Numbered from the stretch's first letter, positions 9,144-19,141 are shown. The stretch: 64,000 nucleotides of DNA from Mycobacteroides sp. CBMA 271 (GCF_009729205.1 NZ_VTHB01000002.1:186001-250000), one strand, 5' to 3'. Numbers and translations: made by a program. Notes: a model not told the origin generated them from the sequence alone.

Positions 9144-9553
9144 CTGCCAATTCACAGATCCGTCGCTCAGGGCCTCAATAGCCACGGAACGCGTCTTTCC
9201 AGCGCCTCGATCGCTTCCACCCGCTGCAAAAAGGTCGCGAGCTGCTCGGCGCTCCGCGACTCGAGGCCACAAACGCCGCGCCGGCCGCCGGGTTCGGACC
9301 TTCGATGTCGACACGGATGTCGTGACGCCCTATGCCGCGATATTGATCGACGGCAAACCACAGCGAAATGCATTGCACTAATCCTGTAGTCGCAAAAGGA
9401 TGTCCCGACGCGGTCACCCAGCACACGGATATCCCGTCGACGGTGTGTCCTCACCCAATGTGACATCACGCAGTCCCAGACGGACCGGAGACTTCCCTTC
9501 TAGACTGGCGACTCGGTGGGCAGCACCCCGGAAAGGTAAGGCAACGGACGCTC
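9144..9553 (-). pseudogene. Intergenic stretch with possible frameshifted remnant
   Basis: On the minus strand, one frame (from about 9426) reads as plausible protein through VQCISLWFAVDQYRGIGRHD to VASSR near 9250. The next frame then continues plausibly with SAEQLATFLQRVEAIEALE and ends at 9167. Joined by one frameshift these give about 85-90 residues with no intact start. I do not recognise the family. The rest of the gap holds the flavohemoglobin upstream region (aaaggtaagg before GTG 9554). Confidence 0.3.
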
Positions 9554-10708
9554 GTGGGGCTTGAGGACATCGAAGCGCTGCGCGATTTGGCCGGCGGGGT
9601 GGAGCTATCGGGAGACAGGCTCGTCAGGAGTTTCTATAGCCGCTGGTTCGTCATCGACACCACGGTCGGCGACCTGTTCCCTCCCGACATGTCCGCACAG
9701 CGCGGACATTTCCGGCAGGCACTGCAGTACGTGCTCTGGGAAATGGCGGCCTACCGCACCGACGGTCTGGTGAACTTTCTGGCCCAGTTGGGGCGCGATC
9801 ACCGAAAGTTCGGCGCGACCGACGGGCAGTACGACAGCATGCGCCAGGCGCTACTCGATACCACGCGGGAGACGCTGCAACCGATCTGGGACGAGCGGAT
9901 GGAGGCCACCGCGACCGAGGTCTACACGGTGATGGTCGAGGTGATGCGCAGTGCCGCCGCCTCCGACAGCGGCCAGCCCTGGTGGGACGGGAAGGTCATC
10001 GAATACCACCGCACATCACGGGATCTCGCATTGATCCGACTCAAACTCAACGCGCCCATGGACTACCACTGCGGTCAGTATGTTCACGTCCAGGTGCCGC
10101 AGAGCCCCCGGAATTGGCGCTATCTCAGCCTGGCGATTCCACCGGATCCCGAGGGCTACATCGAGTTTCACGTCAAGGCAGTACCCGGCGGACTCGTCAG
10201 CGGCGATATGGTCAACGGAACCAAAGTGGGCGACACCTGGCGGATATCGCCTCCACTCGGCGCACTGTCGGTGAACCGCGATGGCGGAGATATCCTGATG
10301 GTCGCGGGCAGCACCGGAATCGCACCGCTGCGATGCCTCATCATGGAGCTGTCCCAATGGGCCGAAAACCCAAGGGTTCACCTATTTTACGGGGCGCGCT
10401 ATCCGCAGGAGCTCTACGATCTGTGGACGCTCTGGCATATCGCATCGACGAATCCATGGCTGTCGGTTACACCGGTCACCGAATACGCCCGAAATCCGGA
10501 CTGGGCCGACGAGTATCACGATCCGACACCGCCCCGGGGCCTGCATGTGCGCCAGACGGGGCTGCTGTCCGAAGTAGTGACGGCCTACGGCGGCTGGGGT
10601 GATCGTCAGATCCTGCTCGGAGGATCATCGGCAATGATCAAGGCCACCACGGAGGCGTTGATCTCCAAGGGAGCCGATCCGTCCAGTATCCAGCACGATC
10701 CGCTTTAG
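9554..10708 (+). CDS. Type II flavohemoglobin
   Basis: A fusion of a globin domain (about 1-135, proximal His83 in GRDHRKFG) with a ferredoxin-NADP reductase-type FAD/NAD module. The FAD region has WRYLSLAIP and the NAD(P) site GSTGIAPL; the C-terminus carries LLGGSSAMI. This is the organisation of M. tuberculosis Rv0385, described as a type II flavohemoglobin that differs from NO-dioxygenating type I proteins. The FAD motif and heme pocket deviate from E. coli Hmp, so NO dioxygenase activity should not be assumed. It starts with GTG. Its stop overlaps the stop of the convergent lipoprotein gene. Confidence 0.85.
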   Translation: MGLEDIEALRDLAGGVELSGDRLVRSFYSRWFVIDTTVGDLFPPDMSAQRGHFRQALQYVLWEMAAYRTDGLVNFLAQLGRDHRKFGATDGQYDSMRQALLDTTRETLQPIWDERMEATATEVYTVMVEVMRSAAASDSGQPWWDGKVIEYHRTSRDLALIRLKLNAPMDYHCGQYVHVQVPQSPRNWRYLSLAIPPDPEGYIEFHVKAVPGGLVSGDMVNGTKVGDTWRISPPLGALSVNRDGGDILMVAGSTGIAPLRCLIMELSQWAENPRVHLFYGARYPQELYDLWTLWHIASTNPWLSVTPVTEYARNPDWADEYHDPTPPRGLHVRQTGLLSEVVTAYGGWGDRQILLGGSSAMIKATTEALISKGADPSSIQHDPL

Positions 10709-11727
10709 CGCTGCTGGTACAGGCTTACGGCCTTCTCGGTCATCGTCCGCACCTCGGAACATCCACCGTCGACCTTGGGTCCCTCAACCTCAACGGTGGC
10801 CACGAACTGTCTTCTACTTGTCTCGTCGACGCCGCTGACGGGCGCTTTGTTGCCTACGAAAGCCAAGTAATTGCAATCTGTTTCGTATTCCTTCGTCTTC
10901 ACCTGCACGCCTTCGATCTGGATGTACCCCGGCTTGATCAGCTTCGGTTGAGGAGCCTGCAGGATCGATGTGTACCGCACAGAAACTCGACGGACGTTGT
11001 TGGGAACGGTATTGCCCGGGTCCTCGAAATAGCAGTCGAATGGGTTGCCCCAGCCTTTGATTTCCACCGGCCTGTCACCGAGGGCATCGATAGGTCCGCA
11101 TGGATCCAATGATCCAAAGTTGTCGGCAGGTACCCTTTTCGAATCCTTCCGAAGTGCGCGCGATCCATTACGTGAAACAGCCCGGCGCGCAATACCTTCT
11201 GCCACGCTGCACAGGGACGGAACATCCCTGGGCGCCGCATAGTCCTGAGATACATTCACTTTGAAGACATCCGGCCTGCCATTGGGGTAGATGAACCCCG
11301 TGTTCGCCGTGTACCAGCAGTCGGAGTCACCCGGCTTACTGCCCTCCACGCTGTCGCGGCCGGCGTCGCGAAGGCCCAGCCAGATCTTCGCGACACCTGG
11401 CTGCCCCTTGGGCACATCGAACCGGACGTCGCAGGTGGTGGCTTCGGTCGTCTGGGCGCCAATAAAGGTGACCTTACCGAGGCGAGACACCTCGGTTGGA
11501 TCCAGGAATCCACACGGATCCAGCAGCCGAATTTCGTCGTAATGTGCCAGCGCGGCCTGTATCTCTGGGCGCTGGCGGTCACGGTAGAGGCTTCGGGGCT
11601 GAGGTGCTCTAGCCGTGGCGCTGCCGGCGGAGGACGGACCGGCATCGTTGTCGCCGCCGGTATCACATCCGCATAGGACAAGAGTCATGGTCAATACCAT
11701 TGTCCCCCATAGTGATCGCCCCGTCAT
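10705..11727 (-). CDS. Two-module lipoprotein (third of three paralogs)
   Basis: An exported lipoprotein of about 340 residues: signal segment after MTGRSLWG and lipobox LVLCGC. It has two related modules, each with an hDPCxhhD motif (LDPCGFLDPTE and LDPCGPIDALG) and later Cys residues that could pair, as in DUF3558-like mycobacterial lipoproteins. I chose ATG at 11727 because it overlaps the upstream stop as ATGA. The function is unknown. It is paralogous to the two upstream genes. Confidence 0.75.
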   Translation of the reverse strand: MTGRSLWGTMVLTMTLVLCGCDTGGDNDAGPSSAGSATARAPQPRSLYRDRQRPEIQAALAHYDEIRLLDPCGFLDPTEVSRLGKVTFIGAQTTEATTCDVRFDVPKGQPGVAKIWLGLRDAGRDSVEGSKPGDSDCWYTANTGFIYPNGRPDVFKVNVSQDYAAPRDVPSLCSVAEGIARRAVSRNGSRALRKDSKRVPADNFGSLDPCGPIDALGDRPVEIKGWGNPFDCYFEDPGNTVPNNVRRVSVRYTSILQAPQPKLIKPGYIQIEGVQVKTKEYETDCNYLAFVGNKAPVSGVDETSRRQFVATVEVEGPKVDGGCSEVRTMTEKAVSLYQQR

Positions 11728-12740
11728 GGCGCCTCCTGATACATCCGTATGGCCGCCTCGACCGCCTTCATGATCCTTGGGCAACCAATCTGCTCGTCGT
11801 GCCCATCGGTGGCGAACATCTCAACCCATTGCGGCAGCGCACTCGTCTCGTCATGTCCAGTAATCGGATTCTCCAGCCCGACGTACGACTCCACCCTGCA
11901 ATATCTGCCGGACCCACGGGGGCTTGGGTCATCCTTGAAATGGGTCAGCGCGCCGCGAATTCGGGTGTACTCGGGCCCTTCGGTCGCAGGATGGGGTGCA
12001 TCCTCCAGTTCCGTCAGCCACCACCTGATACCGAGCCGGGTCTCGTCGAGTCGATCCCCTTTGTCCTTGAAATCGCAGTCGAACGGCGCCGACCTGGTGA
12101 TGAGCTGGATGTCGCGACCGGGCGCGACCGCGTCAATGACATCGCAGGGATCCAGTCGAACGAGTTTGGACGGTGGCAGCCGCTTGGAGTCCGTGCGTAG
12201 CGCAGGGCGGCGCACCAGATCTCGTGACGCATCCACGACCGGCTGCAGCTCACCGCATCCGTTCCGCGTCCCTCCGGTGATCCAGATCGTGTACACAACG
12301 AGTTCATCCCCATACCCGGCCGGCAATCCTATGGAACACTCACCGCCTGACGGATTTTGAACGTTGGCCCTTCCCGTTTTGCGGTCACCGACAGCGACTC
12401 GAGAGACAAAGCCTGGAACGGGTTCCATGACACCGACATCGTGCATGGGCACGTCGAAATCGATACTGCATATCTGGGGTGCGCGATTCGCCCCCACGTA
12501 CCTGACCTTGCCGAGCGCGCCGGCCGCATCGACGTTGATCATGGAGCACGGGTCGACCGCGCGGATCTGCGCGGCGCGATCTCGGTCCGCCCGATCGTTC
12601 CAGTCCAATTTTTCGCGATAGGACGGTGGACGCGGGCCTGTCGAGGCCGCCGAGGTGCCCGCGGAAAGTGCCTCACCATCCGTGGACTGCGTACATCCGG
12701 TGAGCAGCAATAGAACTCCCAGGCAGGCCACAATTCTCAC
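11724..12740 (-). CDS. Two-module lipoprotein (second of three paralogs)
   Basis: 338 residues with the lipobox LLTGC right after a short signal. It has the same two-module layout as its neighbours: PPSYREKL, then VDPCSMIN in module one and LDPCDVIDAV in module two, each followed by a Cys-containing core. GTG start at 12740 overlaps the upstream stop (GTGA). The three genes with 4-bp overlaps form a translationally coupled operon of exported paralogs. Role unknown; the shared Cys pattern suggests disulfide-stabilised binding domains. Confidence 0.75.
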   Translation of the reverse strand: MRIVACLGVLLLLTGCTQSTDGEALSAGTSAASTGPRPPSYREKLDWNDRADRDRAAQIRAVDPCSMINVDAAGALGKVRYVGANRAPQICSIDFDVPMHDVGVMEPVPGFVSRVAVGDRKTGRANVQNPSGGECSIGLPAGYGDELVVYTIWITGGTRNGCGELQPVVDASRDLVRRPALRTDSKRLPPSKLVRLDPCDVIDAVAPGRDIQLITRSAPFDCDFKDKGDRLDETRLGIRWWLTELEDAPHPATEGPEYTRIRGALTHFKDDPSPRGSGRYCRVESYVGLENPITGHDETSALPQWVEMFATDGHDEQIGCPRIMKAVEAAIRMYQEAP

Positions 12741-13810
12741 TTGGCCTCCTTGTAGAGACGCACAACCTCCGTTGCCGCAGTAACGATCGATTGACAGCCC
12801 GGGTCCGTATCCTCGCCGCCCACCATGACGGCAGGCACCCAGGGCTTCTTACTCATGGGGTCCGAGCCGGTGACCGGGTGATCCGGATCCAAGTAGGCGA
12901 TGACGCGACAGTCTGAGCCGAGATCTGCCGGCATCCCCAGAACCTCGACATACTTGCTCGTAGAGCTACGGCCACTCTTGGCGTAGGCGAGCGCCCGGCG
13001 GACGATATCCGGCTCCTCAAACATGAGGGTGACCGATCGTTTTGTCGCGCTTCCGGTGGTGCCCTCAGTACGAAACACACAGCCGAACGGACTGATGGGC
13101 CCCGTGACTTCGAGCTTCTGATCACGGCTAAGCACATCGACGACGGCGCACGGATCGATGGTCATCAACTTGGATTGGGCGATCCTCCGCGACTCGGAAC
13201 GCGTAGTCGGGTGTGCCGTAAGGGAGCGCGATGCGTTGACTACCGACTCCAAATCTTGACACCGAGGCGGCTGATCCTTGGTGCCGCTTGGACCGCTACT
13301 CACGGTGAGCGAGTAGGAAATCGTCTCCTTGCCCTCGGCATCCTCGTATCCGGTGAACAGCCCCATGAAGCACATGCTGCCGATGTTGTGGGGAGTCTCG
13401 CCGCTATCTCGGTCCGGATACCGCTGGCCGCCGTTCAGTTGATGGGGCAGTCCCGGAACCTCCGAGTAGCTATCGAACGCATCACCCGAAGGTTGTTTGG
13501 GTACTTCGTATTCCACTTCACAATTGATCGGCCTGGTATCGGTACCGACGCTTGCGATCGTGGCAAGTCTGCCCGCAGCTTCCAGGTCGATCAGGGAGCA
13601 GGGATCGATCTTCTGAATCTCGCGGGCGTGATCCACCTGCTTGCGCAGCTCGGGGCTCAGCTTGTCGCGGTAGGACGGTGGCTGCGACGCAGTCGATGTC
13701 GGGGCGGCACCGGATCCGTCGCCCTTCACCGCCCGACCCTCGACGGTTCCCGAACAACCGCTCACCACCAGCATCGCGATGGCCAGCGTCCCTAGAAATT
13801 GCGCCCCCAC
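12737..13810 (-). CDS. Two-module lipoprotein (first of three paralogs)
   Basis: 357 residues, GTG start, signal peptide and lipobox VVSGC. Mature protein begins with a Gly/Ser/Thr linker and PPSYRDKLSPELRKQ, then IDPCSLIDLEA (module one) and IDPCAVVDVLS (module two). It lies 59 bp downstream of hspR on the same strand, so read-through from the heat-shock operon is possible though not shown. It heads a three-gene set of paralogs with overlapping start and stop codons. Confidence 0.75.
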   Translation of the reverse strand: MGAQFLGTLAIAMLVVSGCSGTVEGRAVKGDGSGAAPTSTASQPPSYRDKLSPELRKQVDHAREIQKIDPCSLIDLEAAGRLATIASVGTDTRPINCEVEYEVPKQPSGDAFDSYSEVPGLPHQLNGGQRYPDRDSGETPHNIGSMCFMGLFTGYEDAEGKETISYSLTVSSGPSGTKDQPPRCQDLESVVNASRSLTAHPTTRSESRRIAQSKLMTIDPCAVVDVLSRDQKLEVTGPISPFGCVFRTEGTTGSATKRSVTLMFEEPDIVRRALAYAKSGRSSTSKYVEVLGMPADLGSDCRVIAYLDPDHPVTGSDPMSKKPWVPAVMVGGEDTDPGCQSIVTAATEVVRLYKEAK

Positions 13811-13869
13811 GGCTCCCCCAATCGTCGCTCACTGGGAGCCTACCGCGCTATGCGGTCACGATCATCGGT

Positions 13870-14259
13870 TCAGCGTTGCTGGCGGGGCTGCCAGACGACC
13901 ACGGCGGTGCTCTTGGGGATGATCGCGACCTCGCGCCCTGATGTCGCAGCGCGCAGCTGCGCTACCTCGGCCGCAAGTTCGGACACCTTGGCCTGCAGTG
14001 CCTCGACCTGGTTGGATAGTTCGATAACCCGTTTGATGCCAGCAAGATTGACGCCCTCGTCCTGCGACAGCCGCTGCACCTCGCGCAGCAGCTCCACATC
14101 GCGCTGCGAGTAACGCCGCCCGCCGCCACTGGTGCGTTCGGGGATGACCAGCCCGAGCCGGTCATAGGTACGCAGAGTCTGCGCATGCATCCCGGCCAGC
14201 TCGGCGGCCACAGAGATCAGGAAGGTGCGAGCCCCCCGCTCCGGCTGACGCCGCGTCAT
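13870..14259 (-). CDS. hspR: Heat-shock repressor HspR (MerR family)
   Basis: A 129-residue MerR-type regulator that represses dnaK and clpB operons by binding HAIR sequences, with DnaK as co-repressor in characterised actinobacteria. The winged helix is clear (VAAELAGMHAQTLRTYDRLG, GGGRRYSQRDVELLREV), followed by a coiled coil (residues about 85-105). The start overlaps the dnaJ1 stop by 4 bp. HAIR sites are visible before dnaK and clpB in this window. Confidence 0.96.
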   Translation of the reverse strand: MTRRQPERGARTFLISVAAELAGMHAQTLRTYDRLGLVIPERTSGGGRRYSQRDVELLREVQRLSQDEGVNLAGIKRVIELSNQVEALQAKVSELAAEVAQLRAATSGREVAIIPKSTAVVVWQPRQQR

Positions 14260-15437
14260 CGCGCACCCGCCCAGCCGGCCCGCGGATCGAATCCGCTCGC
14301 CTTCTCCGCCACCTGGTAACGCTGCAATGCCTCCAGCGCACTGTCTTCCAGCTTTGACGGCACTGAAACCTTGACGGTGACCAGCAGATCGCCATTGCCG
14401 CCCGACCGCTTCGGGATGCCACGCCCGCGCACCCGCAGGATGCGTCCGTCGGAGGTACCCGCGGGCACCTTAACTCCGACCCGGCCCTCCAGAGTGGGCA
14501 CGGAAACCGTGGCGCCCAAGGCTAATTCGGTGAAGCTAACCGGAACGGTGAGAGTCAGATTATCGCCGTCGCGGGTGAACACGTTGTCGGGCCGCACATG
14601 AACGGTGACATACAGATCTCCTGACGGAGCGCCGCGCAGGCCCGCCTCGCCCTGTCCTGCCAACCGAATACGCTGTCCGTCGTCGACTCCCGACGGGATC
14701 CGCACGGTGATGGTGCGGGTCCGGGTGGTGACCCCGGAGCCCTGGCAGTCGGTGCAGGGGTTTTCGATGATCGAGCCCGTGCCGCGGCAATCGGCGCACG
14801 GTTCGGAGAACCCGAACGCGCCCTGATTGCGGTTGATGACACCGCTGCCGTTGCACGAGCCGCAGACCTTCGGGCTGGTGCCCGGTCGAGCGCCGCTGCC
14901 GTGGCAGGTGGTGCACGGTGCCGGGCTGGTAAGGCGCAGCGGAACCGATACGCCCTTACACGCCTCAACGAAGTCGAGCTGCGTTTCGGTCTCCAGATCG
15001 TTTCCACGACGCGGTCTGCTGGCACGCGGCTGCGCGCGCTGTCCAAACAGGCCGCCGAAGAGATCGCCGATACCGCCTCCGCCGGAGGTGTCGGCGTTAC
15101 CGAACAAGTCATTCAGGTTGAACTCGGCGCTGTTACCGCCACTGAATCCCCCACCGCCACCGAATCCGTTGTCGCCGAAGCGACGTCCGAATCCGCCACC
15201 GGCGAAGAGTCTGCGAGTCTCGTCATACTCCTTGCGCTTGGCCGGATCCGAGAGCACATCCTTGGCCTCGCTGATGACCTTGTACCGGTCCTCGGCAGCC
15301 TGGTTGCCCGGGTTACGGTCCGGATGATTCTCGGCCAGCAGCTTGCGCGCGGCCTTCTTGATTTCATCCTGGGTAGCGGTGGAGGCGATGCCGAGCTCCT
15401 TGTAGAAGTCCTTCTCGACCCATTCACGTTGCGTCAC
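14256..15437 (-). CDS. dnaJ1: DnaJ1 co-chaperone
   Basis: 393-residue Hsp40 that delivers substrates to DnaK and stimulates its ATPase. The J-domain is N-terminal with HPD at 38-40, followed by a Gly/Phe-rich region, four CxxCxGxG-type zinc repeats (CTTCHGSG, CGSCNGSG, CADCRGTG, CTDCQGSG) and a C-terminal substrate domain. It is third in the operon, 44 bp after grpE, and overlaps hspR by 4 bp. Confidence 0.97.
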   Translation of the reverse strand: MTQREWVEKDFYKELGIASTATQDEIKKAARKLLAENHPDRNPGNQAAEDRYKVISEAKDVLSDPAKRKEYDETRRLFAGGGFGRRFGDNGFGGGGGFSGGNSAEFNLNDLFGNADTSGGGGIGDLFGGLFGQRAQPRASRPRRGNDLETETQLDFVEACKGVSVPLRLTSPAPCTTCHGSGARPGTSPKVCGSCNGSGVINRNQGAFGFSEPCADCRGTGSIIENPCTDCQGSGVTTRTRTITVRIPSGVDDGQRIRLAGQGEAGLRGAPSGDLYVTVHVRPDNVFTRDGDNLTLTVPVSFTELALGATVSVPTLEGRVGVKVPAGTSDGRILRVRGRGIPKRSGGNGDLLVTVKVSVPSKLEDSALEALQRYQVAEKASGFDPRAGWAGAR

Positions 15438-15481
15438 CCGACATCACCTCCTTCGCGTCCATCGGTGCTGATATGCAGTTC

Positions 15482-16192
15482 TTACTCTGATTCTGTCTTG
15501 GATTCCGTTTCGGCGCCCGCGCTTTCGGGCACCTGCTGCGCTGTATCGCCGCTTTCTGGCTTCGCATCCCCATCAGTGACGACCACCATCGCGGTCCGGA
15601 GTACCCGATCGCCCATCTTGTAACCCTTGCGCAGCACCGCAGCCAGCACGGGATGGCCGTCCTGGCCATCATGCTGGACCGCCTCGTGCAGCGAGGGATC
15701 GAAGTCGTCACCCTCCGCGCCGAATGTCGCCAACCCCAGCCCTTCCAGGGCGGTGGCCAGCTTGTCCGAAACACTGCGCAGCGGACCCGATTCCAGGTCG
15801 CCGTGCTCCCGAGCGCGATCGAGGTCGTCGAGCACGCCCAACAGCTGGGCCACCACTGATGCCTTGGCCGAATCGATGACAGCCTGTCGGTCCCGTTCCA
15901 CCCGCTTGCGGTAGTTGGCGAAGTCGGCATGCGCACGCTGCAGGTCGGCCGTCAGTTCGGCCACCTTGGCATCCGCATCCGAATCGCCCGTGGAGGCCGC
16001 GGCCGCAGAGTCGGATGTCGCCGACTCTGCGGGCCCGGGTGCCGAAGCACCCGGTTCCGCTGCGGCAGCCTTCTTTTCGGCCGCCCTCGCCTCTTCACGC
16101 ACCGCGCCAGTGTCGGGGTCGATCCGGCGCTTATCGGTGACTGTCACCGGTTCGCGTTCTTCTTCCCGATCTAGCCCACCTGGCGGGGTCAC
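15482..16192 (-). CDS. grpE: GrpE nucleotide exchange factor
   Basis: 236-residue partner of DnaK that drives ADP release. An acidic, Ala/Ser-rich disordered N-terminal part (1-75) precedes the long helix ([20 protein letters not shown]) and the beta-wing domain ([20 protein letters not shown]). It starts at GTG 16192, overlapping the dnaK stop as GTGA, so the pair is translationally coupled. The Glu/Ser-rich C-terminal tail after the wing domain is poorly conserved in the family. Confidence 0.96.
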   Translation of the reverse strand: MTPPGGLDREEEREPVTVTDKRRIDPDTGAVREEARAAEKKAAAAEPGASAPGPAESATSDSAAAASTGDSDADAKVAELTADLQRAHADFANYRKRVERDRQAVIDSAKASVVAQLLGVLDDLDRAREHGDLESGPLRSVSDKLATALEGLGLATFGAEGDDFDPSLHEAVQHDGQDGHPVLAAVLRKGYKMGDRVLRTAMVVVTDGDAKPESGDTAQQVPESAGAETESKTESE

Positions 16193-18066
16193 TTGTGGTC
16201 CTTCTCCTCGTCAACGACCTCGGCATCCACGACATCACTATCGGCTCCGGACGCACCGCCGGCGCTACCATCGGCTCCTGCTCCCTCGGCCTGAGCCTTG
16301 GCGGCAGCGGCCTCGTAAATGGCCTGACCCAGCGCCTGCGACTGCTCGCCGAGCTTCTCCATGGCTTCCTTGATGGCGCCGATATCGGTGCCTTCCAGGG
16401 CCTTCTTTGCCTCGCCGATGGCGTCGTCCACCTTGGAGAGCGTCTCGTCGTCGACAACCTTCTCGGTGCCCTCAGCGGGCTCGCGCTGCTCCTTGACGAA
16501 CTTCTCCGTCTGGTAGACCAGCGATTCGGCCTGGTTGCGGACGTCCGCCTCGTCGCGACGCTTCTTGTCCTCCTCGGCGTGCGCCTCAGCATCCTTGATC
16601 ATCCGGTCGATCTCTTCCTTGGACAGGCCTGAGCCTTCCTGGATCTTGATCGTGTTTTCCTTGCCGGTGCCCTTGTCCTTGGCGGTCACGTGCACGATGC
16701 CGTTGGCATCGATATCGAAGGTGACCTCGATCTGCGGCACACCGCGCGGGGCCGGCGGAATACCGGTCAGCTCGAAGGAGCCCAGGAGCTTGTTGTGCGA
16801 AGCGATTTCGCGCTCACCCTGGTACACCTGGATCTGCACCGACGGCTGATTGTCGTCCGCCGTGGTGAAGGTCTCCGAGCGCTTGGTGGGGATGGTGGTG
16901 TTGCGTTCGATGAGCTTGGTCATCACACCGCCCTTGGTCTCGATACCGAGGGACAGCGGGGTGACGTCAAGCAGCAGAACGTCTTTCACCTCACCCTTGA
17001 GCACACCGGCCTGCAGAGCAGCACCCACGGCAACAACCTCATCGGGGTTGACGCCCTTGTTGGGCTCCTTGCCGCCGGTCATCTCCTTGACCAGATCGGT
17101 CACCGCGGGCATGCGGGTGGAACCACCCACCAGCACCACGTGATCGATATCGGCCACCGATACGCCGGCATCCTTGATCACCGACTGGAACGGCTTGCGG
17201 GTACGGTCCAGCAGATCCTGAGTGATCTTCTGGAATTCCGCACGCGTCAGCTGCTCGTCGAGGAACAGCGGGTTCTTATCGGCGTCAACCGTGATGTACG
17301 GCAGGTTGATCGAGGTGGACTGGCCCGAGCTCAGTTCAATCTTCGCCTTCTCGGCAGCCTCACGCAGACGCTGCATGGCCATCTTGTCCTTGGTCAGGTC
17401 GATACCGGCGCTGGCCTTGAACTTGTCGACGAGCCAGGTCACGATGCGCTCGTCCCAGTCGTCACCACCGAGGTGGTTGTCACCGGAGGTCGCACGGACC
17501 TCGACGACGCCGTCGCCAATCTCCAGTAGCGACACATCGAAGGTGCCACCACCGAGGTCGAAGACCAGGATGGTCTGTTCCTTCTCACCCTTGTCCAGGC
17601 CGTAGGCCAGTGCGGCCGCGGTCGGCTCATTGACGATGCGCAGCACGTTAAGGCCGGCGATCTGGCCGGCTTCCTTGGTGGCCTGCCGCTGGGCGTCGTT
17701 GAAGTACGCCGGCACGGTAATGACGGCATCAACGATGTCCTCGCCCAGGTACGCCTCGGCATCACGCTTCAACTTCTGCAGTGTGCGGGCGCTGATTTCC
17801 TGGGGGTTGTAGTTCTTTCCGTCGATCTCGACCGACCAATCGGTGCCCATATGACGCTTGACCGAACGGATGGTCCGGTCGACGTTGGTCACCGCCTGGT
17901 TCTTAGCGGGCTGCCCGACCAGCACCTCACCGTTGCGCGCGAACGCAACGACGGACGGGGTGGTGCGAGAGCCTTCCGAGTTCGCGACAACTACCGGGTC
18001 GCCGCCTTCAAGGACGGCGACAACGGAGTTTGTGGTCCCGAGGTCGATTCCGACCGCACGAGCCAT
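16189..18066 (-). CDS. dnaK: Chaperone DnaK (Hsp70)
   Basis: 625-residue ATP-dependent chaperone of the cytosol. The nucleotide-binding domain has the phosphate motif [10 protein letters not shown] at the N-terminus, [10 protein letters not shown] near 170-180 and [11 protein letters not shown] near 310. The substrate domain and lid follow, ending in a Gly/Ala-rich tail. AGGAGG at about 18074 precedes the ATG. First gene of the dnaK-grpE-dnaJ1-hspR operon, with two HAIR operators upstream. Confidence 0.98.
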   Translation of the reverse strand: MARAVGIDLGTTNSVVAVLEGGDPVVVANSEGSRTTPSVVAFARNGEVLVGQPAKNQAVTNVDRTIRSVKRHMGTDWSVEIDGKNYNPQEISARTLQKLKRDAEAYLGEDIVDAVITVPAYFNDAQRQATKEAGQIAGLNVLRIVNEPTAAALAYGLDKGEKEQTILVFDLGGGTFDVSLLEIGDGVVEVRATSGDNHLGGDDWDERIVTWLVDKFKASAGIDLTKDKMAMQRLREAAEKAKIELSSGQSTSINLPYITVDADKNPLFLDEQLTRAEFQKITQDLLDRTRKPFQSVIKDAGVSVADIDHVVLVGGSTRMPAVTDLVKEMTGGKEPNKGVNPDEVVAVGAALQAGVLKGEVKDVLLLDVTPLSLGIETKGGVMTKLIERNTTIPTKRSETFTTADDNQPSVQIQVYQGEREIASHNKLLGSFELTGIPPAPRGVPQIEVTFDIDANGIVHVTAKDKGTGKENTIKIQEGSGLSKEEIDRMIKDAEAHAEEDKKRRDEADVRNQAESLVYQTEKFVKEQREPAEGTEKVVDDETLSKVDDAIGEAKKALEGTDIGAIKEAMEKLGEQSQALGQAIYEAAAAKAQAEGAGADGSAGGASGADSDVVDAEVVDEEKDHK

Positions 18067-18108
18067 AGTTCATTCCTCCTGTTGTATTGCTGATCTGCCT
18101 ATCGAGAG

Positions 18109-18183
18109 CTTCAGTGAGATCCGCTCAAGTTTGCCTCGGCGGGATCATTCCGTCAAGCCAGAATTGAGTCTGACTCACTCAAG
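18109..18183 (-). promoter_or_regulatory. dnaK upstream region with two HAIR operators
   Basis: Two HspR-type inverted repeats are visible: 18109-18129 (CTTCAGT-N7-GCTCAAG) and 18163-18183 (ATTGAGT-N7-ACTCAAG). Their centres are 54 bp apart. They lie 43-117 bp upstream of dnaK, where the promoter must be, consistent with repression by HspR. I could not assign the -35 and -10 elements with certainty. The rest of the gap up to 18398 shows no gene. Confidence 0.8.
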
Positions 18184-18398
18184 TTTGACACTCTGCACAA
18201 CGGGCGACCATCGAGCTTTGTTCCCGAGGCCCGGAACCACCCCAGCGAGAAGACATCGTCGCAGGTCAGCGCCCAGCCGCTGGTCCTGCGTCGGGAATCG
18301 ATCCGTCTACTCGCCGTTCTCGATCACCAGCGGGACGGGGCGGCAGGGGTGGTGTAAACCACAGACGACCGCGATCATGGCCATCGAACGCCAGGCGT

Positions 18399-19052
18399 CT
18401 ACTTCGTGCAGTTCTTCCATTCGCCACCCTCGAAAAGGAATCCGACCGGGGAAACCTTGGGAACCGGTTCCTCGTTGTCGTACGTGGTGATCTTCCGCAG
18501 GTCACCGGTCGCGGTATCCCCGGTGACCTTGATGTTGTCAATGGACATTGCCTCGATGGAGGTGATCTCGGCCATCACCTTGCGGTTCGCGATATCGAAC
18601 GCGGCCTGGTCTTGGCGATGCCAAGCGTCTACCACCTGCCGGGCGGTCTCGATCGACAGCTTGGGGTGCCGTTGCACCAGCTCACCCGGCATCTTCGCGA
18701 CGATTTCGGGGTTCTTGGCTTCCTCGGGAGTGCCGAGATCTGACATCGGGGCCAGCGTCTCGAGCATGTTCTTTCGCGTGGCCTCTTTCTCCTGCACGCA
18801 GTTCATCGCGACGAGCGCGTCGATGTCGTAATCCTCGAGCACCTGGCGTCTGCGCTCGACGAGCTTGCGAATCGCCGCTTCATCGGAGGCAACGGTGCGT
18901 GCCGACGCGGCTGCCGCCCCAGAAGTCGGCGAACCAACGGGTGAAATGCGGTGCAGCGGCTCGCTCCCCCGATCACACCCGGAAGCGGCAACGGCCACCG
19001 TCGCGGCCAACACCGAGATGAGCGCCGTCTTCACGCAGGTCTTCGACGTCAT
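18399..19052 (-). CDS. Putative lipoprotein
   Basis: About 217 residues: signal peptide with lipobox VAASGC, a Ser/Ala linker, then a helical region (ASDEAAIRKLVERRRQVLED) and a C-terminal part resembling the SnoaL/NTF2-like fold often found in mycobacterial exported proteins (IKVTGDTATGDL, FLFEGGEWKNCTK). I chose ATG at 19052, preceded by GGGAGG, over an in-frame start at 19124. It lies upstream of dnaK on the same strand but 332 bp away. Function unknown. Confidence 0.7.
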   Translation of the reverse strand: MTSKTCVKTALISVLAATVAVAASGCDRGSEPLHRISPVGSPTSGAAAASARTVASDEAAIRKLVERRRQVLEDYDIDALVAMNCVQEKEATRKNMLETLAPMSDLGTPEEAKNPEIVAKMPGELVQRHPKLSIETARQVVDAWHRQDQAAFDIANRKVMAEITSIEAMSIDNIKVTGDTATGDLRKITTYDNEEPVPKVSPVGFLFEGGEWKNCTK

Positions 19053-19141
19053 TGAGATCCCCTCCCGGCCGGTCGACCAAACAAGGCTAACACCTCGCGA
19101 ATTCCCTAGCGCCGCAGCGCGCATGGGCGGAGACTGACACC

